A stretch of DNA of 64,000 nucleotides from Geitlerinema sp. S16 (GCA_011390275.1 JAABST010000008.1:47294-111293); one strand, 5' to 3'. Shown: positions 46,371 to 56,511, counted from the stretch's first letter. A program made the numbers and translations. The notes: generated by a model from the sequence alone, not told the origin.

Positions 46371-46751
46371 ATGAACGTCCGACTATTCCGCCGCCACCAT
46401 TGGTCTATGTGGTTGAGCCTTGCCCTAGCCGCGCTGGCGATCGTCACGATCGCTGCACGCGCTCAGGCATGGGGCGTCAATCCTCAACTTGTCGCCCTAG
46501 ACCCAGCAAGCTGTAGCGTCAATGGCGTCACCCTCTACGGTAAGGTGCAAATTGTTGACAGTTTTCCCGATCTCAAAGTGAAACAGGTTACGAGTTTTCC
46601 AGACCTGAAAGTGCAGTGGGTGGATAGTTTTCCCGATCGGTGTGGCGAATGGCAAAACGTTAGCTCGTTTCCCGATTTCACCATCCAGTACGTCGATAGT
46701 TTTCCCGATCTCGAAATCGAGGAAGTGACGAGCTTTCCCGGCGTGGCGTAA
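46371..46751 (+). CDS. Small exported protein with six SFPD repeats
   Basis: A 126-residue protein with a signal peptide (MWLSLALAALAIVTIAARAQA, cleavage likely after AQA). A short linker with one cysteine (DPASCSVNGVTLYG) leads into six consecutive 11-residue units of pattern V(D/T/S)SFPD(L/F)x(V/I)xx. The third unit is enlarged and carries a second cysteine (DRCGEW), and the last is truncated (VTSFPGVA). Regular alternating hydrophobic positions suggest a small beta-solenoid or stacked turns. I do not recognise a named domain or function. It follows the TPR gene by 123 bases. Confidence 0.7.
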   Translation: MNVRLFRRHHWSMWLSLALAALAIVTIAARAQAWGVNPQLVALDPASCSVNGVTLYGKVQIVDSFPDLKVKQVTSFPDLKVQWVDSFPDRCGEWQNVSSFPDFTIQYVDSFPDLEIEEVTSFPGVA

Positions 46752-46812
46752 CGTCGTTGCAAACCCATTGTGCAGATTGTGCAGGCGTCTCGTTTGTTTC
46801 AGGCGGCTCACG

Positions 46813-48213
46813 TCAGGTCGATTCTGTGGTTGCTGTGGCGGAAGTCAAGCGATCGAGAATATCGATCGTCTCCCGCTCAAACGACACCTGGGCGCGGTTC
46901 GTGCGCCCACCCACGTAGAGCTTGCCCGCCTGCGACAACGCCCAAACCTGGGAATGGGAAGCGTAACTCATCAATGTACTCAACATCAGCAGGCCAAACC
47001 CGGCATACACCAACGGAATCCCCGGATCAGACTTGATCTGAAGCCCGGTGCTACCAATGATGCCCTTGAGCTTGAGGGTGACACCATTTATCTCTAGCTC
47101 ACTGCCCGATCGCACCGTCGCGATCGGCTTGCCCTCCGAATCGTAAATAAACACCGTCCCCTGTAAATCCTTCGCAATCAGCGACACCCCCTCACTCATA
47201 TCCGGCTTGGTCGGAACCCAGGTTCCCCAGAGGCGATCCTTCGATTCCAGGGGAGCCATCGGCAAGCGGAAAATCGGGCTGTTGTTGAGTTGGACGCGGA
47301 TACCGGAGATCGACCAGTCGGTTTGATACAGCACAACGCCGTTATAGCGCAGCGGTTCATTGACAAAAATGGTTTTACGATCTTGCTCGTTGCCGTCTGC
47401 ATCCAGAATCGAGAGATCCGAGTAAAACTGATCGATCGCGCCATTGGGCAGATAATCGATCCAAAAACGATTCACGTGAATCGACCAGCCTCGGAAGCGA
47501 TCGGGACGCGACAGCACACCGATATCGATGAAATTTTCCACGGGAACCGTTTCCCCATCGGCGATCATCTGTTGGGCGACGACTCCCGTGAGGGAACCGG
47601 TGATCGCTCCGAGCAGCACAAGCAGCATACTGGCGTGAACAATAATCGGTCCAATGCGTCCGATTAAACCCTTACGGGCGTAGAGCCGATCGCCCTCACG
47701 AAACACTTTGTAACCGCGATCGCCGAGCAGGGCTTCGAGCCGATCGAGCGGTGGGGTGGGTTCGGTTTCACTGGGGATCGTGGCCGAAATCGGCAATTCT
47801 GAGCTGAGGGCTAACTTTTGAAATTGGCGCGGCTGATCGTAAAACTTCCAGGTTTGTGCGGCCTTGAGCGCGGGAATTTGTCGCGCCACGGTGCAGGCGG
47901 CCAGGGTCGTCCCAAAGGCTACCAATAACGCCAAAAACCACCAGGTTTTATAGACCGAATCCAGCCCGATCGCCAGTAGTACTTTCCAGGTCAGGAAGCC
48001 AAATAGCGCCGGATCTTCGGGATAATTGGCCTGGTAAAACTCAAGGCTGCGATCCTGTTCGATCACCGTGCCGCTCATGCTGGCAACGGCGATCGTCAAC
48101 AACAGCATGATCGCCAAGCGCAGATCGGCCAAAATCGGCAGCACATCGCGACGAAACGCGCGGCGAAACGCTTGCCACCAGGACACAGAAGTTTGGGAAG
48201 AATCAGCAGTCAT
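46813..48213 (-). CDS. ccs1: Cytochrome c biogenesis protein Ccs1 (ResB family)
   Basis: Ccs1/CcsB works with CcsA in system II cytochrome c maturation, moving and attaching heme to apocytochromes on the lumenal side of thylakoids. From ATG 48213 ([20 protein letters not shown]) the product has 466 residues. It has three N-terminal helices ([59 protein letters not shown]), a large soluble domain (VYDSEG, RLQLNNSP-like) and a C-terminal helix ([28 protein letters not shown]), the ResB topology. An earlier ATG (48231) is possible. No ccsA is adjacent. Confidence 0.9.
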   Translation of the reverse strand: MTADSSQTSVSWWQAFRRAFRRDVLPILADLRLAIMLLLTIAVASMSGTVIEQDRSLEFYQANYPEDPALFGFLTWKVLLAIGLDSVYKTWWFLALLVAFGTTLAACTVARQIPALKAAQTWKFYDQPRQFQKLALSSELPISATIPSETEPTPPLDRLEALLGDRGYKVFREGDRLYARKGLIGRIGPIIVHASMLLVLLGAITGSLTGVVAQQMIADGETVPVENFIDIGVLSRPDRFRGWSIHVNRFWIDYLPNGAIDQFYSDLSILDADGNEQDRKTIFVNEPLRYNGVVLYQTDWSISGIRVQLNNSPIFRLPMAPLESKDRLWGTWVPTKPDMSEGVSLIAKDLQGTVFIYDSEGKPIATVRSGSELEINGVTLKLKGIIGSTGLQIKSDPGIPLVYAGFGLLMLSTLMSYASHSQVWALSQAGKLYVGGRTNRAQVSFERETIDILDRLTSATATTEST

Positions 48214-48346
48214 GAAAACCAGAGAATACAAACGATTGCACAGAGAATAGACTGCACATAACCCCCAAGCTGGGTTCGTGGCCTCCTAATATTGTGCCGG
48301 GAGTTGCCACGATCGGGCGGCATCGATCTGATTGGACAGAGAATGA

Positions 48347-50224
48347 TCAGGGCGCAGGGGTTGGTGTTGGGGTCGGTGTTGGGGTCGGGAGAGGTGTACC
48401 ATTCGCACGAGCTTTCTTCTGGGCGAAATACGCTTCTAACACCTGCTTGACCTTGGGACCTGTGAACGATCCGCCCCCCTGCCCGGAGTGTTCCCCAAAG
48501 GCCACCACCACAATCTCCGGTTTATCCATCGGTGCGTAAGCGCCAAACCACGTGTGCGACTCGTAGGGCGGTGCTTCTGCCGTGCCACTCTTGCCCGCAA
48601 ATGCCGGAATATTAGGGGTGTTGATGCCACTGCCCGTTCCGTAGGTAATGACTTCGCGTAGCCCTTTCTGGATCACGGCGATCGTGTCCGGGGCGATCCC
48701 GAGCGACTCGCGCCACATGCTAGGCGTTTGGCTCGGATCGTAGAACAGGTGCGGTTTGACCAGATCGCCACCATTGGCCGGAACCGCAAACATGACGGCG
48801 ACTTGCAGCGGTGATGCTTGCAAAAATCCCTGACCGATCGACATGTTGATCGTATCGCCCTGAAACCAGCCATAGCCGATATTTTCACGCTTCCAGGCAT
48901 CATCGGGAACCAGGCCGGATGATTCTTCCGTACCGATTTCAATGCCCGTCTTGGAGCCAAACCCATACTTTTTCGTCCACTGAATCAGCGGCTGTGCGCC
49001 CATTTTTTGCGCCGTCTGATAGAAAAATGTGTCACTACTCCAGGCCATCGCTCCAGTGAAACTCAGTGGCCCAAAACCGGCGTTATTCCAGTCCCAAAAC
49101 TGGATACCGCCCGCGATGATGTAGGGATAGGTCGGCAAAACGGTACTGGCGGGATAGGCTCCCGACTCGATCGCAGCGGTAGTCGTAACAATTTTGAACG
49201 TACTGGCAGGCGGAAAGCCTTGCAAGGAGCGGTTGACAAAGGGGTGATCTCGACCCTGAAGCTCTTGCCATTTCGCCTCATCGATCGCCTCCGAAAAGAG
49301 GTTCGGGTCAAAGGCGGGACGACTCACCATCGCCAACACCGCCCCATCGTTGGGATCGATCGCCACGATCGCCCCTTGGGTATCTCCGAGGGCGGCTTCT
49401 GCTGCTTTCTGCAACTCAAGGTCGATCGTCAGCGTCACATCCTCCCCCGCATGGGTCTTTTGTTCGCCCAACACTTTAATCACCTGGCCGCGACTGTCCA
49501 CCTCCACCTGCTGACCGCCCCATTCACCCCGCAAAATTGGCTCGAATGCGGCCTCCACTCCCATCAAGCCGACGATATCGCCCAAACGATACCGCTTGTT
49601 TACCTCAAATTCGTAGCGATCGACGTAATCGGCGAGACTCTCCTCATCGATTTCTCCGGTATACCCCAAAACGTGCGCCGCCAGCTCACCGTTGGGATAC
49701 ATCCGAATCGCTTCAATCCCCACCTCCACGCCCTGTAACTCTTCGCCGTATTCCTGAAGTGCGGTGGCCTGCTGGTCATTCAGATTCCGGGCGATCCGAA
49801 TGGGCAGCGGCGAATTGTAGCCCGCTTTTTCGAGACGAGCCAGGATGCGATCGCAGGGCGTATCGAGAATTTGGCACAGACGGGTGAGGTGCTGCGGCCA
49901 CTCCTCGGGTTTATGGGTCGCAGGCCAGAGAAATACCGATCGAGACAGCTTGGAACTGGCGAGAATTTTGCCGTAGCGATCGAAAATATTGCCGCGAACC
50001 GGTTGGGCGGGTACAAGGCGAATGCGATTTTCCTCGGCCAGTTGGCGGTTTCGCTTACCCTGAATCAGTTGAAGCTGTACGAGACGCGCACCGATCCCCC
50101 CCGCCAGGATCAGCGTGATCACGAACATCATGACGATCGCCTGAAACGACTGACCGACCGTGCGTTTGGTTCCGCGCGGAGCGGATTGAGAGGTGGAAGG
50201 GGAAGAAGCGAGGGTCACGGGCAA
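48347..50224 (-). CDS. mrdA: Penicillin-binding protein 2 (peptidoglycan transpeptidase)
   Basis: A 625-residue class B penicillin-binding protein. The single N-terminal helix (IVMMFVITLILAGGIGARLVQLQL) anchors it in the plasma membrane. A PBP dimer domain (NRQLAEENRIRLVPAQPVRGNIFDR) is followed by a transpeptidase with active-site serine in PPASTFKIV (near residue 340), SSD in MAWSSDTFF and KSGTAEAP. Together with MreB/RodA it would drive lateral wall synthesis. The C terminus is a Pro-Thr repeat (PTPTPTPTPTPAP), an oddity likely subject to length variation. The 434-base spacer beyond its start separates it from the divergent pot cluster. Confidence 0.93.
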   Translation of the reverse strand: MPVTLASSPSTSQSAPRGTKRTVGQSFQAIVMMFVITLILAGGIGARLVQLQLIQGKRNRQLAEENRIRLVPAQPVRGNIFDRYGKILASSKLSRSVFLWPATHKPEEWPQHLTRLCQILDTPCDRILARLEKAGYNSPLPIRIARNLNDQQATALQEYGEELQGVEVGIEAIRMYPNGELAAHVLGYTGEIDEESLADYVDRYEFEVNKRYRLGDIVGLMGVEAAFEPILRGEWGGQQVEVDSRGQVIKVLGEQKTHAGEDVTLTIDLELQKAAEAALGDTQGAIVAIDPNDGAVLAMVSRPAFDPNLFSEAIDEAKWQELQGRDHPFVNRSLQGFPPASTFKIVTTTAAIESGAYPASTVLPTYPYIIAGGIQFWDWNNAGFGPLSFTGAMAWSSDTFFYQTAQKMGAQPLIQWTKKYGFGSKTGIEIGTEESSGLVPDDAWKRENIGYGWFQGDTINMSIGQGFLQASPLQVAVMFAVPANGGDLVKPHLFYDPSQTPSMWRESLGIAPDTIAVIQKGLREVITYGTGSGINTPNIPAFAGKSGTAEAPPYESHTWFGAYAPMDKPEIVVVAFGEHSGQGGGSFTGPKVKQVLEAYFAQKKARANGTPLPTPTPTPTPTPAP

Positions 50225-50658
50225 TAGGGGGGTCAGGAGTGGGCCGAGAGTGGGTCAGGAGCAGCGAGAAGCGAAGCGAAAAAGCGTCCAAACGAGGGTT
50301 GATGAGTTTGATCATCACTCCGTCAGCTTGCGGCTTTGATGGGTATTTCGTGGGGTGATCCGGCTCGGATCTCAGGCTGAAATTTTAGGGGAAATTGTGA
50401 TCAAATCTCATTTCAGCGTCAAAAGATGGCAAAAATCTCGTTGAAATATCCAGATCAACAGGCGACGATCGGGCTTTGCATAGATACAATGATTGGAGAT
50501 TGAAGCCTGAATCTAGACCCGACATCTAGAAATCTAGACAGAAAGCATCGTGCTCTGTATCGAGTCTAATCTACAGATTAACCCCACGCTCGTTACAGCA
50601 CCCAGTTACCCTGCCTCGTTCACCCACGCGCATCACCCCACTCGGGGAACCGCTCCAA
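50225..50658. other. Divergent intergenic region PBP2 / potA
   Basis: No gene found. Around 50504-50540 the motif TCTAGA/CTAGAC recurs three times within 35 bases, and TACAAT at 50485-50490 could be a -10 box for potA without a good -35. GGGGA precedes the potA ATG by about ten bases. Confidence 0.4.
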
Positions 50659-51798
50659 ATGTTGCAGACCGCCCCTCCGAATGCCGACCTCGCCGGACGC
50701 GAGTCCGAGTTCGACGTCGAACTGCGAAAAGTGTTTAAGGTCTTTAATGGCGAAACTGCCGTCAGAGGAGTCGAGTTCGGCATTCGACGCGGTGAATTTT
50801 TTAGTATTCTGGGTCCTTCGGGCTGCGGCAAAACCACGACCCTCAGACTGATTGGCGGGTTTGAGATGCCCTCCGCCGGTGAGGTCATGATTCGTGGCCA
50901 ATCGATGACCCAGGTTCCGGCCTACCGCCGCCCAGTGAATACGGTATTTCAGAGTTACGCGCTGTTTGATCACATGAACGTGCGCGACAATATTAGCTTT
51001 GGTCTGCGCTTAAAAAAATTGAGTAAGGCCGAAATTCAGCACAGCGTTGATGAAGTGCTGGAACTGGTCAAGCTCGAACCCCTCGCGAGTCGCTTCCCGA
51101 AGCAGCTTTCCGGCGGTCAGCGCCAACGGGTCGCCCTGGCGCGGGCGTTGGTCAATCGTCCAGCAGTGCTATTGCTCGATGAGCCGCTCGGTGCGTTGGA
51201 TCTCAAGCTACGCAAACAGATGCAGTACGAGCTATCGAGCCTGCATCAAGACCTAGGCGTCACGTTTGTGATGGTGACCCACGATCAAGAAGAAGCGCTG
51301 TCGATGTCCGATCGCATCGCCGTGATGCGCGATGGTCGCATCGAACAGATCGGCTCGCCCCAAGAGATCTACGACGCGCCCAAAACGCCGTTTATTGCGG
51401 ACTTTATTGGCGATACCAACCTGTTTGAAGGCCACGTCGAGCGCTGTGATGCGACCTCACTCGTCATTCGTACCAATGCTGGATTAGAGCTGTTGGTCGA
51501 TCGCCCGGAGATGGATCAAGCCGAACGGCTCGATCGGGGCAGTGCGGTCGTCGTGAGTGTGCGCCCCGAAAAAATCGACATTCACCTCTACCCCGCCGAG
51601 ACGACACACAACACCTTTGAAGGGCGGCTGGCTCATACGATGTACCTCGGAACCCATGTCCAATTCACGATCGAGCTAACTTCGGGTGCTGTATTGACGG
51701 TGCGTCAGCCCAGCAACCTGGCCGATCATCCAGCCATGAATACCCCCGTGTTTGTCTCATGGTCGCCGACCAATAGCCTCGCCCTTGCCGTACGCTAG
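50659..51798 (+). CDS. potA: Polyamine ABC transporter ATPase PotA
   Basis: A 379-residue ABC ATPase of the spermidine/putrescine import family. Walker A GPSGCGKTTTLRLIGG, signature LSGGQRQRVALARALVNRP, Walker B LLLDEPLGALD, H-loop VMVTHDQEEAL and a C-terminal regulatory TOBE-like domain (EGRLAHTMYLGTHVQFTIEL). It is the first of four same-strand genes potA-potD-potB-potC, a complete importer. Related 2-aminoethylphosphonate or iron importers share the fold, but the polyamine binding protein and permease types here fit PotABCD best. Confidence 0.93.
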   Translation: MLQTAPPNADLAGRESEFDVELRKVFKVFNGETAVRGVEFGIRRGEFFSILGPSGCGKTTTLRLIGGFEMPSAGEVMIRGQSMTQVPAYRRPVNTVFQSYALFDHMNVRDNISFGLRLKKLSKAEIQHSVDEVLELVKLEPLASRFPKQLSGGQRQRVALARALVNRPAVLLLDEPLGALDLKLRKQMQYELSSLHQDLGVTFVMVTHDQEEALSMSDRIAVMRDGRIEQIGSPQEIYDAPKTPFIADFIGDTNLFEGHVERCDATSLVIRTNAGLELLVDRPEMDQAERLDRGSAVVVSVRPEKIDIHLYPAETTHNTFEGRLAHTMYLGTHVQFTIELTSGAVLTVRQPSNLADHPAMNTPVFVSWSPTNSLALAVR

Positions 51799-51856
51799 CC
51801 ACTGGTACACTCCGAACTCAGCTAACGCAGTGCGAGTGACCTCGTTATACTCGCCG

Positions 51857-51888
51857 CCTGGACTTTTCACGCCCCTGGACTTTTCACG
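51857..51888 (+). repeat. 15-bp direct repeat before potD
   Basis: CCTGGACTTTTCACG occurs twice (51857-51871 and 51874-51888) in the potA/potD spacer, just upstream of the potD GTG. Confidence 0.8.
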
Positions 51889-51896
51889 TAACCCTC

Positions 51897-53015
51897 GTGC
51901 CACCCATTCGACGCTCCCGCCATCACGGACACCTCACACGCCGCCAACTCCTAAACGCGGCTCTGGGCGCTGCCTCCGGCGTCGCCCTTTCCAGTTGTGG
52001 CTGGACGCTGGCTAATGTCCAAACCACCGTCCGCACCGATCCAGGTCTGCTCTACATTTACACCTGGGCGGGCTACACCGATAACTCGCTGCTCGACAGC
52101 TTTTATGAAGAAACCGGCGTGCGCGTGATCGCCGATGTCTATAGCTCCAACGAGGAAATGCTTGCCAAGCTCCAGGCCGGGGCGGGGGGAGCCTATAGCG
52201 TGATCTACCCGTCGGATTACATGCTGCAAAAAATGGTGCGGCTGAATCTGGTTCAGGAGCTCGATCGCGCTCGGTTAGTGGGTCTCGATCGCCTCTTTAG
52301 TAAATTTGCCAATCCACAGTACGACCCCAACAACCAACACAGCCTGCCGCTCAGTTGGGGAACCACTGGGCTGGTTTACAACAAAAATGTCATTTCGCCT
52401 GCTCCAGAGGATTGGGATTACCTTTGGAACAATAAAGATCAGCTTTTCCGACGGATGACGCTGCTCAATGATCCGCGCGAGGTGATCGGTGCGGCGATTA
52501 AATCTCTGGGGTATTCCTACAACACGACGAACCCGGATGAAATCCGTCAGGGATACGAACGGCTGGTCGAACTCAAACCGGCGATCGCCTCGTTTGAGTC
52601 AGATTCTTGGCGATCGCAAATCCTCACAGGCGATCTTAAAATCGCCATGTGTTACTCCGCCGATGCCAACGAAGTCGCAGCAGAAAATTCTGACCTGATC
52701 TACACCTTGCCCAGCAGCGGCTCCTCGATTTGGACCGATGCGCTCGCTATTCCAAAAACGGCTCCCAATACCGATGCCGCCTATGCATGGCTCAACTTCA
52801 TGCTCGAACCCGAAATTGCTGCCAGAACCTGTGCGCGTTTGAGCTTTGCGACGCCCAATAAAGCCGCGTTTCAAGTTCTGCCCCCCGACGTGCAGGAAAA
52901 CTCAAGCCTGTTCCCCTCGGAGGAAACGTTGGCGCAATCCGAAGGCTTGACGCCCATTCCGATCGAAATCGAAGAACTCTACGATCTCTATTGGACAAAA
53001 CTCACGAGTGCCTAG
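51897..53015 (+). CDS. potD: Polyamine-binding lipoprotein PotD
   Basis: Periplasmic spermidine/putrescine binding component, 372 residues from a GTG. The N terminus HLTRRQLLNAALGAASGVALSSCGW combines a twin-arginine-like RRQ with a lipobox (LSSC), suggesting a Tat-exported lipoprotein. The mature part starts LLYIYTWAGYTDNSLLDSFYEETGVRV and has PSDYMLQKMVRLNLVQEL and LPLSWGTTGLVYNK, standard for PotD/PotF. No better ATG fits the signal. It sits between potA and potB. Confidence 0.92.
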   Translation: MPPIRRSRHHGHLTRRQLLNAALGAASGVALSSCGWTLANVQTTVRTDPGLLYIYTWAGYTDNSLLDSFYEETGVRVIADVYSSNEEMLAKLQAGAGGAYSVIYPSDYMLQKMVRLNLVQELDRARLVGLDRLFSKFANPQYDPNNQHSLPLSWGTTGLVYNKNVISPAPEDWDYLWNNKDQLFRRMTLLNDPREVIGAAIKSLGYSYNTTNPDEIRQGYERLVELKPAIASFESDSWRSQILTGDLKIAMCYSADANEVAAENSDLIYTLPSSGSSIWTDALAIPKTAPNTDAAYAWLNFMLEPEIAARTCARLSFATPNKAAFQVLPPDVQENSSLFPSEETLAQSEGLTPIPIEIEELYDLYWTKLTSA

Positions 53016-53158
53016 GGTGTCATCTATCGTCAATACCCATCGCTTGAACCAAAGGGATCTCTAGCATGGTCAAACGTCAACCGCTATGGCGATCGCATAG
53101 GACTTAAACCAGGCCACACTCACCTGAAACTGTTATCCTGCAATCAGTTTTTCCGGTT

Positions 53159-53202
53159 TCTCGGTTTAATCTCTCGGTTTAATCTCTCGGTTTAATTTCT
53201 CG
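53159..53202 (+). repeat. 13-bp tandem repeats between potD and potB
   Basis: TCTCGGTTTAATC is repeated three times (last base altered in the third) from 53159, followed by a further partial unit, within the 228-base potD-potB spacer. No gene lies in the spacer. Confidence 0.85.
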
Positions 53203-53243
53203 ACTTACATTTTCCGGCATACCTTCTTTCGACTCGATCGCGT

Positions 53244-54143
53244 ATGGCTGTTTCCTCCCCGCCTCCCAGTTCCGATCTCCAGTCATCCGAACCCCGCCCA
53301 ATCTCGCGCTGGGTTGGCCCGCTTGCCCTGCTAGGCCCATCGGGTTTGTGGCTCCTGTTTCTCCTCGTCTTGCCCGTACTGGTCATTTTCGAGCTGAGCC
53401 TCGTGCCCAATATTCGACCCGGTGATGTGGTCAACCCCTCGGATTTATCGAACTATTGGCTGGCCTTTAACGCGACGAATCTCAATGTCATCGTGCGATC
53501 AGTCGGGTTGGCCGTCACTACAACCTTGCTCTGTCTGGTGCTGGGGTTTCCCGTCGCCTACTGGATTGCGATCCTGGCTCCGGCTCGACGCCGCAACCTG
53601 CTGCTGCTCGGGTTTATTTTGCCCCTCTGGACTTCATCACTGCTCCGCACCTACGCCTGGATTACGATTCTGCGACCGACCGGCGTACTCAATAGCGTGC
53701 TGGGCAGTATCGGCATCCCGCCCCTCGAAATCCTGAATACGACAACCGCCGTAACGATCGGCATGAGCTACAGCTTTTTGCCCTACATGGTGCTGATTCT
53801 CTACTCCTCGCTCGAAAAACTCGACACCAGCCTGCTCGAAGCCTCCGCCGACCTCGGAGCCGCCCCCCTGCAAACCTTCTGGAAAATCACCGTACCCCAA
53901 GCCCTCCCCGGAATCGCCGCCGGTTCGCTGCTGGTTTTCATTTCCAGCCTGGGGGATTTCATCGATCCTGAGCTGCTCGGCGGCGCGTCCAGCATGACCG
54001 CCGCACGCTTAATTTATAACCAGTTCCTGGGGCAAACCCAGAACTGGGGCTTTGGGTCAGCGCTGAGTATGATTTTGATCTTGGCGGTCAGCATTGCGAT
54101 CGCCCTGCTGTTGAAATACGGCGATCGTGACGCGCATCGTTAG
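53244..54143 (+). CDS. potB: Polyamine ABC transporter permease PotB
   Basis: A 299-residue permease with six hydrophobic helices after a polar N terminus. The ABC permease EAA loop is SLLEASADLGAAPLQTFWKITVPQALPGIAAG. LDTSLLEAS and FISSLGDFIDPELLGG are typical of PotB/PotH. It pairs with the next gene, potC, to form the membrane channel. The gap to potC is 78 bases. Confidence 0.92.
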   Translation: MAVSSPPPSSDLQSSEPRPISRWVGPLALLGPSGLWLLFLLVLPVLVIFELSLVPNIRPGDVVNPSDLSNYWLAFNATNLNVIVRSVGLAVTTTLLCLVLGFPVAYWIAILAPARRRNLLLLGFILPLWTSSLLRTYAWITILRPTGVLNSVLGSIGIPPLEILNTTTAVTIGMSYSFLPYMVLILYSSLEKLDTSLLEASADLGAAPLQTFWKITVPQALPGIAAGSLLVFISSLGDFIDPELLGGASSMTAARLIYNQFLGQTQNWGFGSALSMILILAVSIAIALLLKYGDRDAHR

Positions 54144-54221
54144 ACCCCACCTGAGTTAACCGGCAAAACGTCGCCGTTTCGGCTACCGGATGCTCGCCTC
54201 TTCTCTTCCGGCCACGCACCC

Positions 54222-55112
54222 ATGACCCCACCTGATTCTCCAACCCCCTCGCTACCGTCGCCTCCCGAATCCGCCTCTGATCACGCCGACCTTCTCCCTG
54301 ATGAATCGATCGCTATGGCACGCCCCTTTAAGCTGAATTTATCCTGGCAGGCGATCTTCACGATCGCGATGTTCGCCTTCATGTACCTGCCGATCCTGGT
54401 GCTGACGGTCTACAGTCTCAATGAGTCGCCCTACAGCGCCAACTGGGAAGGATTTACGCTGGAGTGGTACGGGCGTTTGATGCAAGACCGGCGCGTGTTT
54501 TTTGCCCTGCGCAATAGCCTAACGGTTGCATCCTGTTCGGTCTTGATTTCGGCGGTGTTGGGGACGCTGATGGCGGTCGGACTGGCACGATATCGCTTTC
54601 CGGGAAAACAGTTGTTTTTGGGGATTTCCTATTTGCCGCTGATCGTGCCGGATATTGCGATCGCCGTGGCGACGCTGGTATTCCTCGCAGCGGTGGGTTT
54701 TCCGCTGAGTTTATGGACGATCATCGCCGCTCATGTGGTCTTTTGCTTGGCCTATATCGCGATCGTGGTTTCGACCCGCCTAGCAGATCTCGATAAAAAC
54801 CTCGAAGAAGCCGCGCTGGATCTCGGCGCAACCCCTGTTCAAGCCTTCATGCAAGTTCTGTTGCCGCAACTTACGCCGGGGATTATTTCCGGCTGTTTGC
54901 TCGCCTTTGTCCTGAGTATGGATGACTTTTTGATTGCGAGCTTTACGGCAGGAGCGGGCGCAACAACGCTACCGATGGAAATCTTTAGCCGCATTCGGAC
55001 GGGCGTTCGTCCCGACATCAACGCCTTGAGCGTTATCTTGATTTCAGCCTCGGCACTGTTGGCGTTTGTGGCCGAATATTTGCGCTACAAGAGCGAAGCG
55101 AAGCCACAATAG
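54222..55112 (+). CDS. potC: Polyamine ABC transporter permease PotC
   Basis: A 296-residue permease with six helices and an EAA loop NLEEAALDLGATPVQAFMQVLLPQLTPGIISG. The first helix region IFTIAMFAFMYLPILVLTVYSLNESPYS is characteristic of PotC/PotI. An approximately 25-residue Pro/Ser-rich start precedes the internal Met (MARPFKLNLSWQAI), which could be the true start. It completes the four-gene polyamine importer. Confidence 0.92.
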   Translation: MTPPDSPTPSLPSPPESASDHADLLPDESIAMARPFKLNLSWQAIFTIAMFAFMYLPILVLTVYSLNESPYSANWEGFTLEWYGRLMQDRRVFFALRNSLTVASCSVLISAVLGTLMAVGLARYRFPGKQLFLGISYLPLIVPDIAIAVATLVFLAAVGFPLSLWTIIAAHVVFCLAYIAIVVSTRLADLDKNLEEAALDLGATPVQAFMQVLLPQLTPGIISGCLLAFVLSMDDFLIASFTAGAGATTLPMEIFSRIRTGVRPDINALSVILISASALLAFVAEYLRYKSEAKPQ

Positions 55113-55502
55113 CCGGTTCGCGTCACGATCGCGATCGCATCAATCTGGATTGCGCGACACGACTATGGATACATTCTGAAGTTTCCTAAAAAATTACTGG
55201 CATCGCGGTACTTTGTCTGGTATCGTCATTGTCTCAATTAGATTTTCGTACCTAACCCAAGAATTGTATTGCTGTGGCTCGTGAGATAGCACTGCAAAGG
55301 GTGAACCGCGAACGGATGATGGAATCGTTATCCGTTAACAGAATTTACGGATTGAAGCGTAGTTGCATTGCAGTGATAACTCGTTAGTAGCGATCACTGA
55401 GGCATTTAATCCTTATCAAAATCCAGATAATCGCGAGGACTGTCGGTCGTCGCAATGTTTTGTTCAACCTGATTTTTTTGAATCAAATTTCCTTCCAATT
55501 TT
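55113..55502. other. Intergenic region after potC, possible small RNA
   Basis: No protein-coding gene. A hairpin with perfect 7-bp arms, CAGTGAT (55371-55377) and ATCACTG (55393-55399), lies in a well-structured-looking stretch (about 55270-55470) that ends at T7 (55473-55479 region). It might encode a small RNA, but I recognise no family. Confidence 0.3.
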
Positions 55503-55700
55503 ATGAACCATACCGATAGCCAATACTCACGCCTCATCCAATTTCTGCGGCAAGACCTCGAACTGTCAGCAGATTCGATCGCCGTCGCCCAACGTCACCA
55601 CAAACTCGATCGCGGCCCACTGCCGATGGTGCTGTTAAAATATGGCCTGATTGACCTCGATCAACTCGACTCCATCTACGACTGGCTGGAACGAACCTAG
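55503..55700 (+). CDS. DUF2949 family small protein
   Basis: A 65-residue protein matching the cyanobacterial DUF2949 family: LIQFLRQDLELSADSIAVAQRH, then LPMVLLKYGLIDLDQLDSIYDWLE. The family is small, soluble and of unknown function. The trpF frame is open from the GTG directly abutting its stop, so the two are probably cotranscribed. Confidence 0.85.
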   Translation: MNHTDSQYSRLIQFLRQDLELSADSIAVAQRHHKLDRGPLPMVLLKYGLIDLDQLDSIYDWLERT

Positions 55701-55736
55701 GTGATCGCGGACATAGACGATCGCTCTCTCAAACCC

Positions 55737-56426
55737 ATGAGTCTGTTGACCCTCCAGCGCGTCAAAATTTGCGGGATTACAAACCCAGATCAGGGACAGG
55801 CGATCGCCCGTAGCGGTGCCACCGCCCTGGGTTTCATAGCAGTCCCCGCCTCGCCGCGCTTCATTACGATCAATCGCACGGCCGAGATTACAGCAGCGGT
55901 GCGTCAACTCGAACCCGACTTACAGCGATCAATCGACTACATTGGCGTCTTTGCCAACACCGATATCGAAACCATCATCACCACCGTCACCGCCAGTGGT
56001 CTCACGGGCGTCCAACTGCATGGTGACGAAACGCCGGACGACTGCCAAACCCTACGGGCAGCACTACCAGGGATTGAGCTGATTAAAGCCTTTCGGATTC
56101 GCGATCGCACAGATTTAACCTCAACCGCCCCCACCGCCTTGACCGCCTACACCAACGTCATCGATACCCTACTGCTCGACGCCTATCATCCCGACCAGCT
56201 CGGCGGCACGGGTCACACCCTCGACTGGGCGGCACTCGCCGCCTTTATGCCCGATCGACCCTGGTTCCTTGCGGGGGGTCTAAATCCGGCCAATGTCGGC
56301 GAAGCGCTCACCCGGCTGCATCCCACCGGCATCGATTTATCAAGCGGTGTCGAACGATCGCCAGGGGACAAAGATTTACACCAGGTCGATCAGCTCTTTC
56401 AAGTGCTGCGCCTATCTGCGGGTTGA
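55737..56426 (+). CDS. trpF: Phosphoribosylanthranilate isomerase
   Basis: TrpF isomerises phosphoribosylanthranilate in tryptophan synthesis. From ATG 55737 ([20 protein letters not shown]) it has 229 residues, a TIM barrel with the catalytic cysteine in KICGIT, general-acid aspartate in [19 protein letters not shown] and the phosphate-binding GGLNPANV and [15 protein letters not shown]. The frame also opens at GTG 55701, abutting the previous stop, and either may be used. Confidence 0.94.
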   Translation: MSLLTLQRVKICGITNPDQGQAIARSGATALGFIAVPASPRFITINRTAEITAAVRQLEPDLQRSIDYIGVFANTDIETIITTVTASGLTGVQLHGDETPDDCQTLRAALPGIELIKAFRIRDRTDLTSTAPTALTAYTNVIDTLLLDAYHPDQLGGTGHTLDWAALAAFMPDRPWFLAGGLNPANVGEALTRLHPTGIDLSSGVERSPGDKDLHQVDQLFQVLRLSAG

Positions 56427-56511
56427 TGAGCGATTTTATGTTGGCGACGACAGCCGTTAGACTAAATCCGAAGCTCAGAACCCAAGAGTAAAATACTCCC
56501 TTGTCCTGTCG

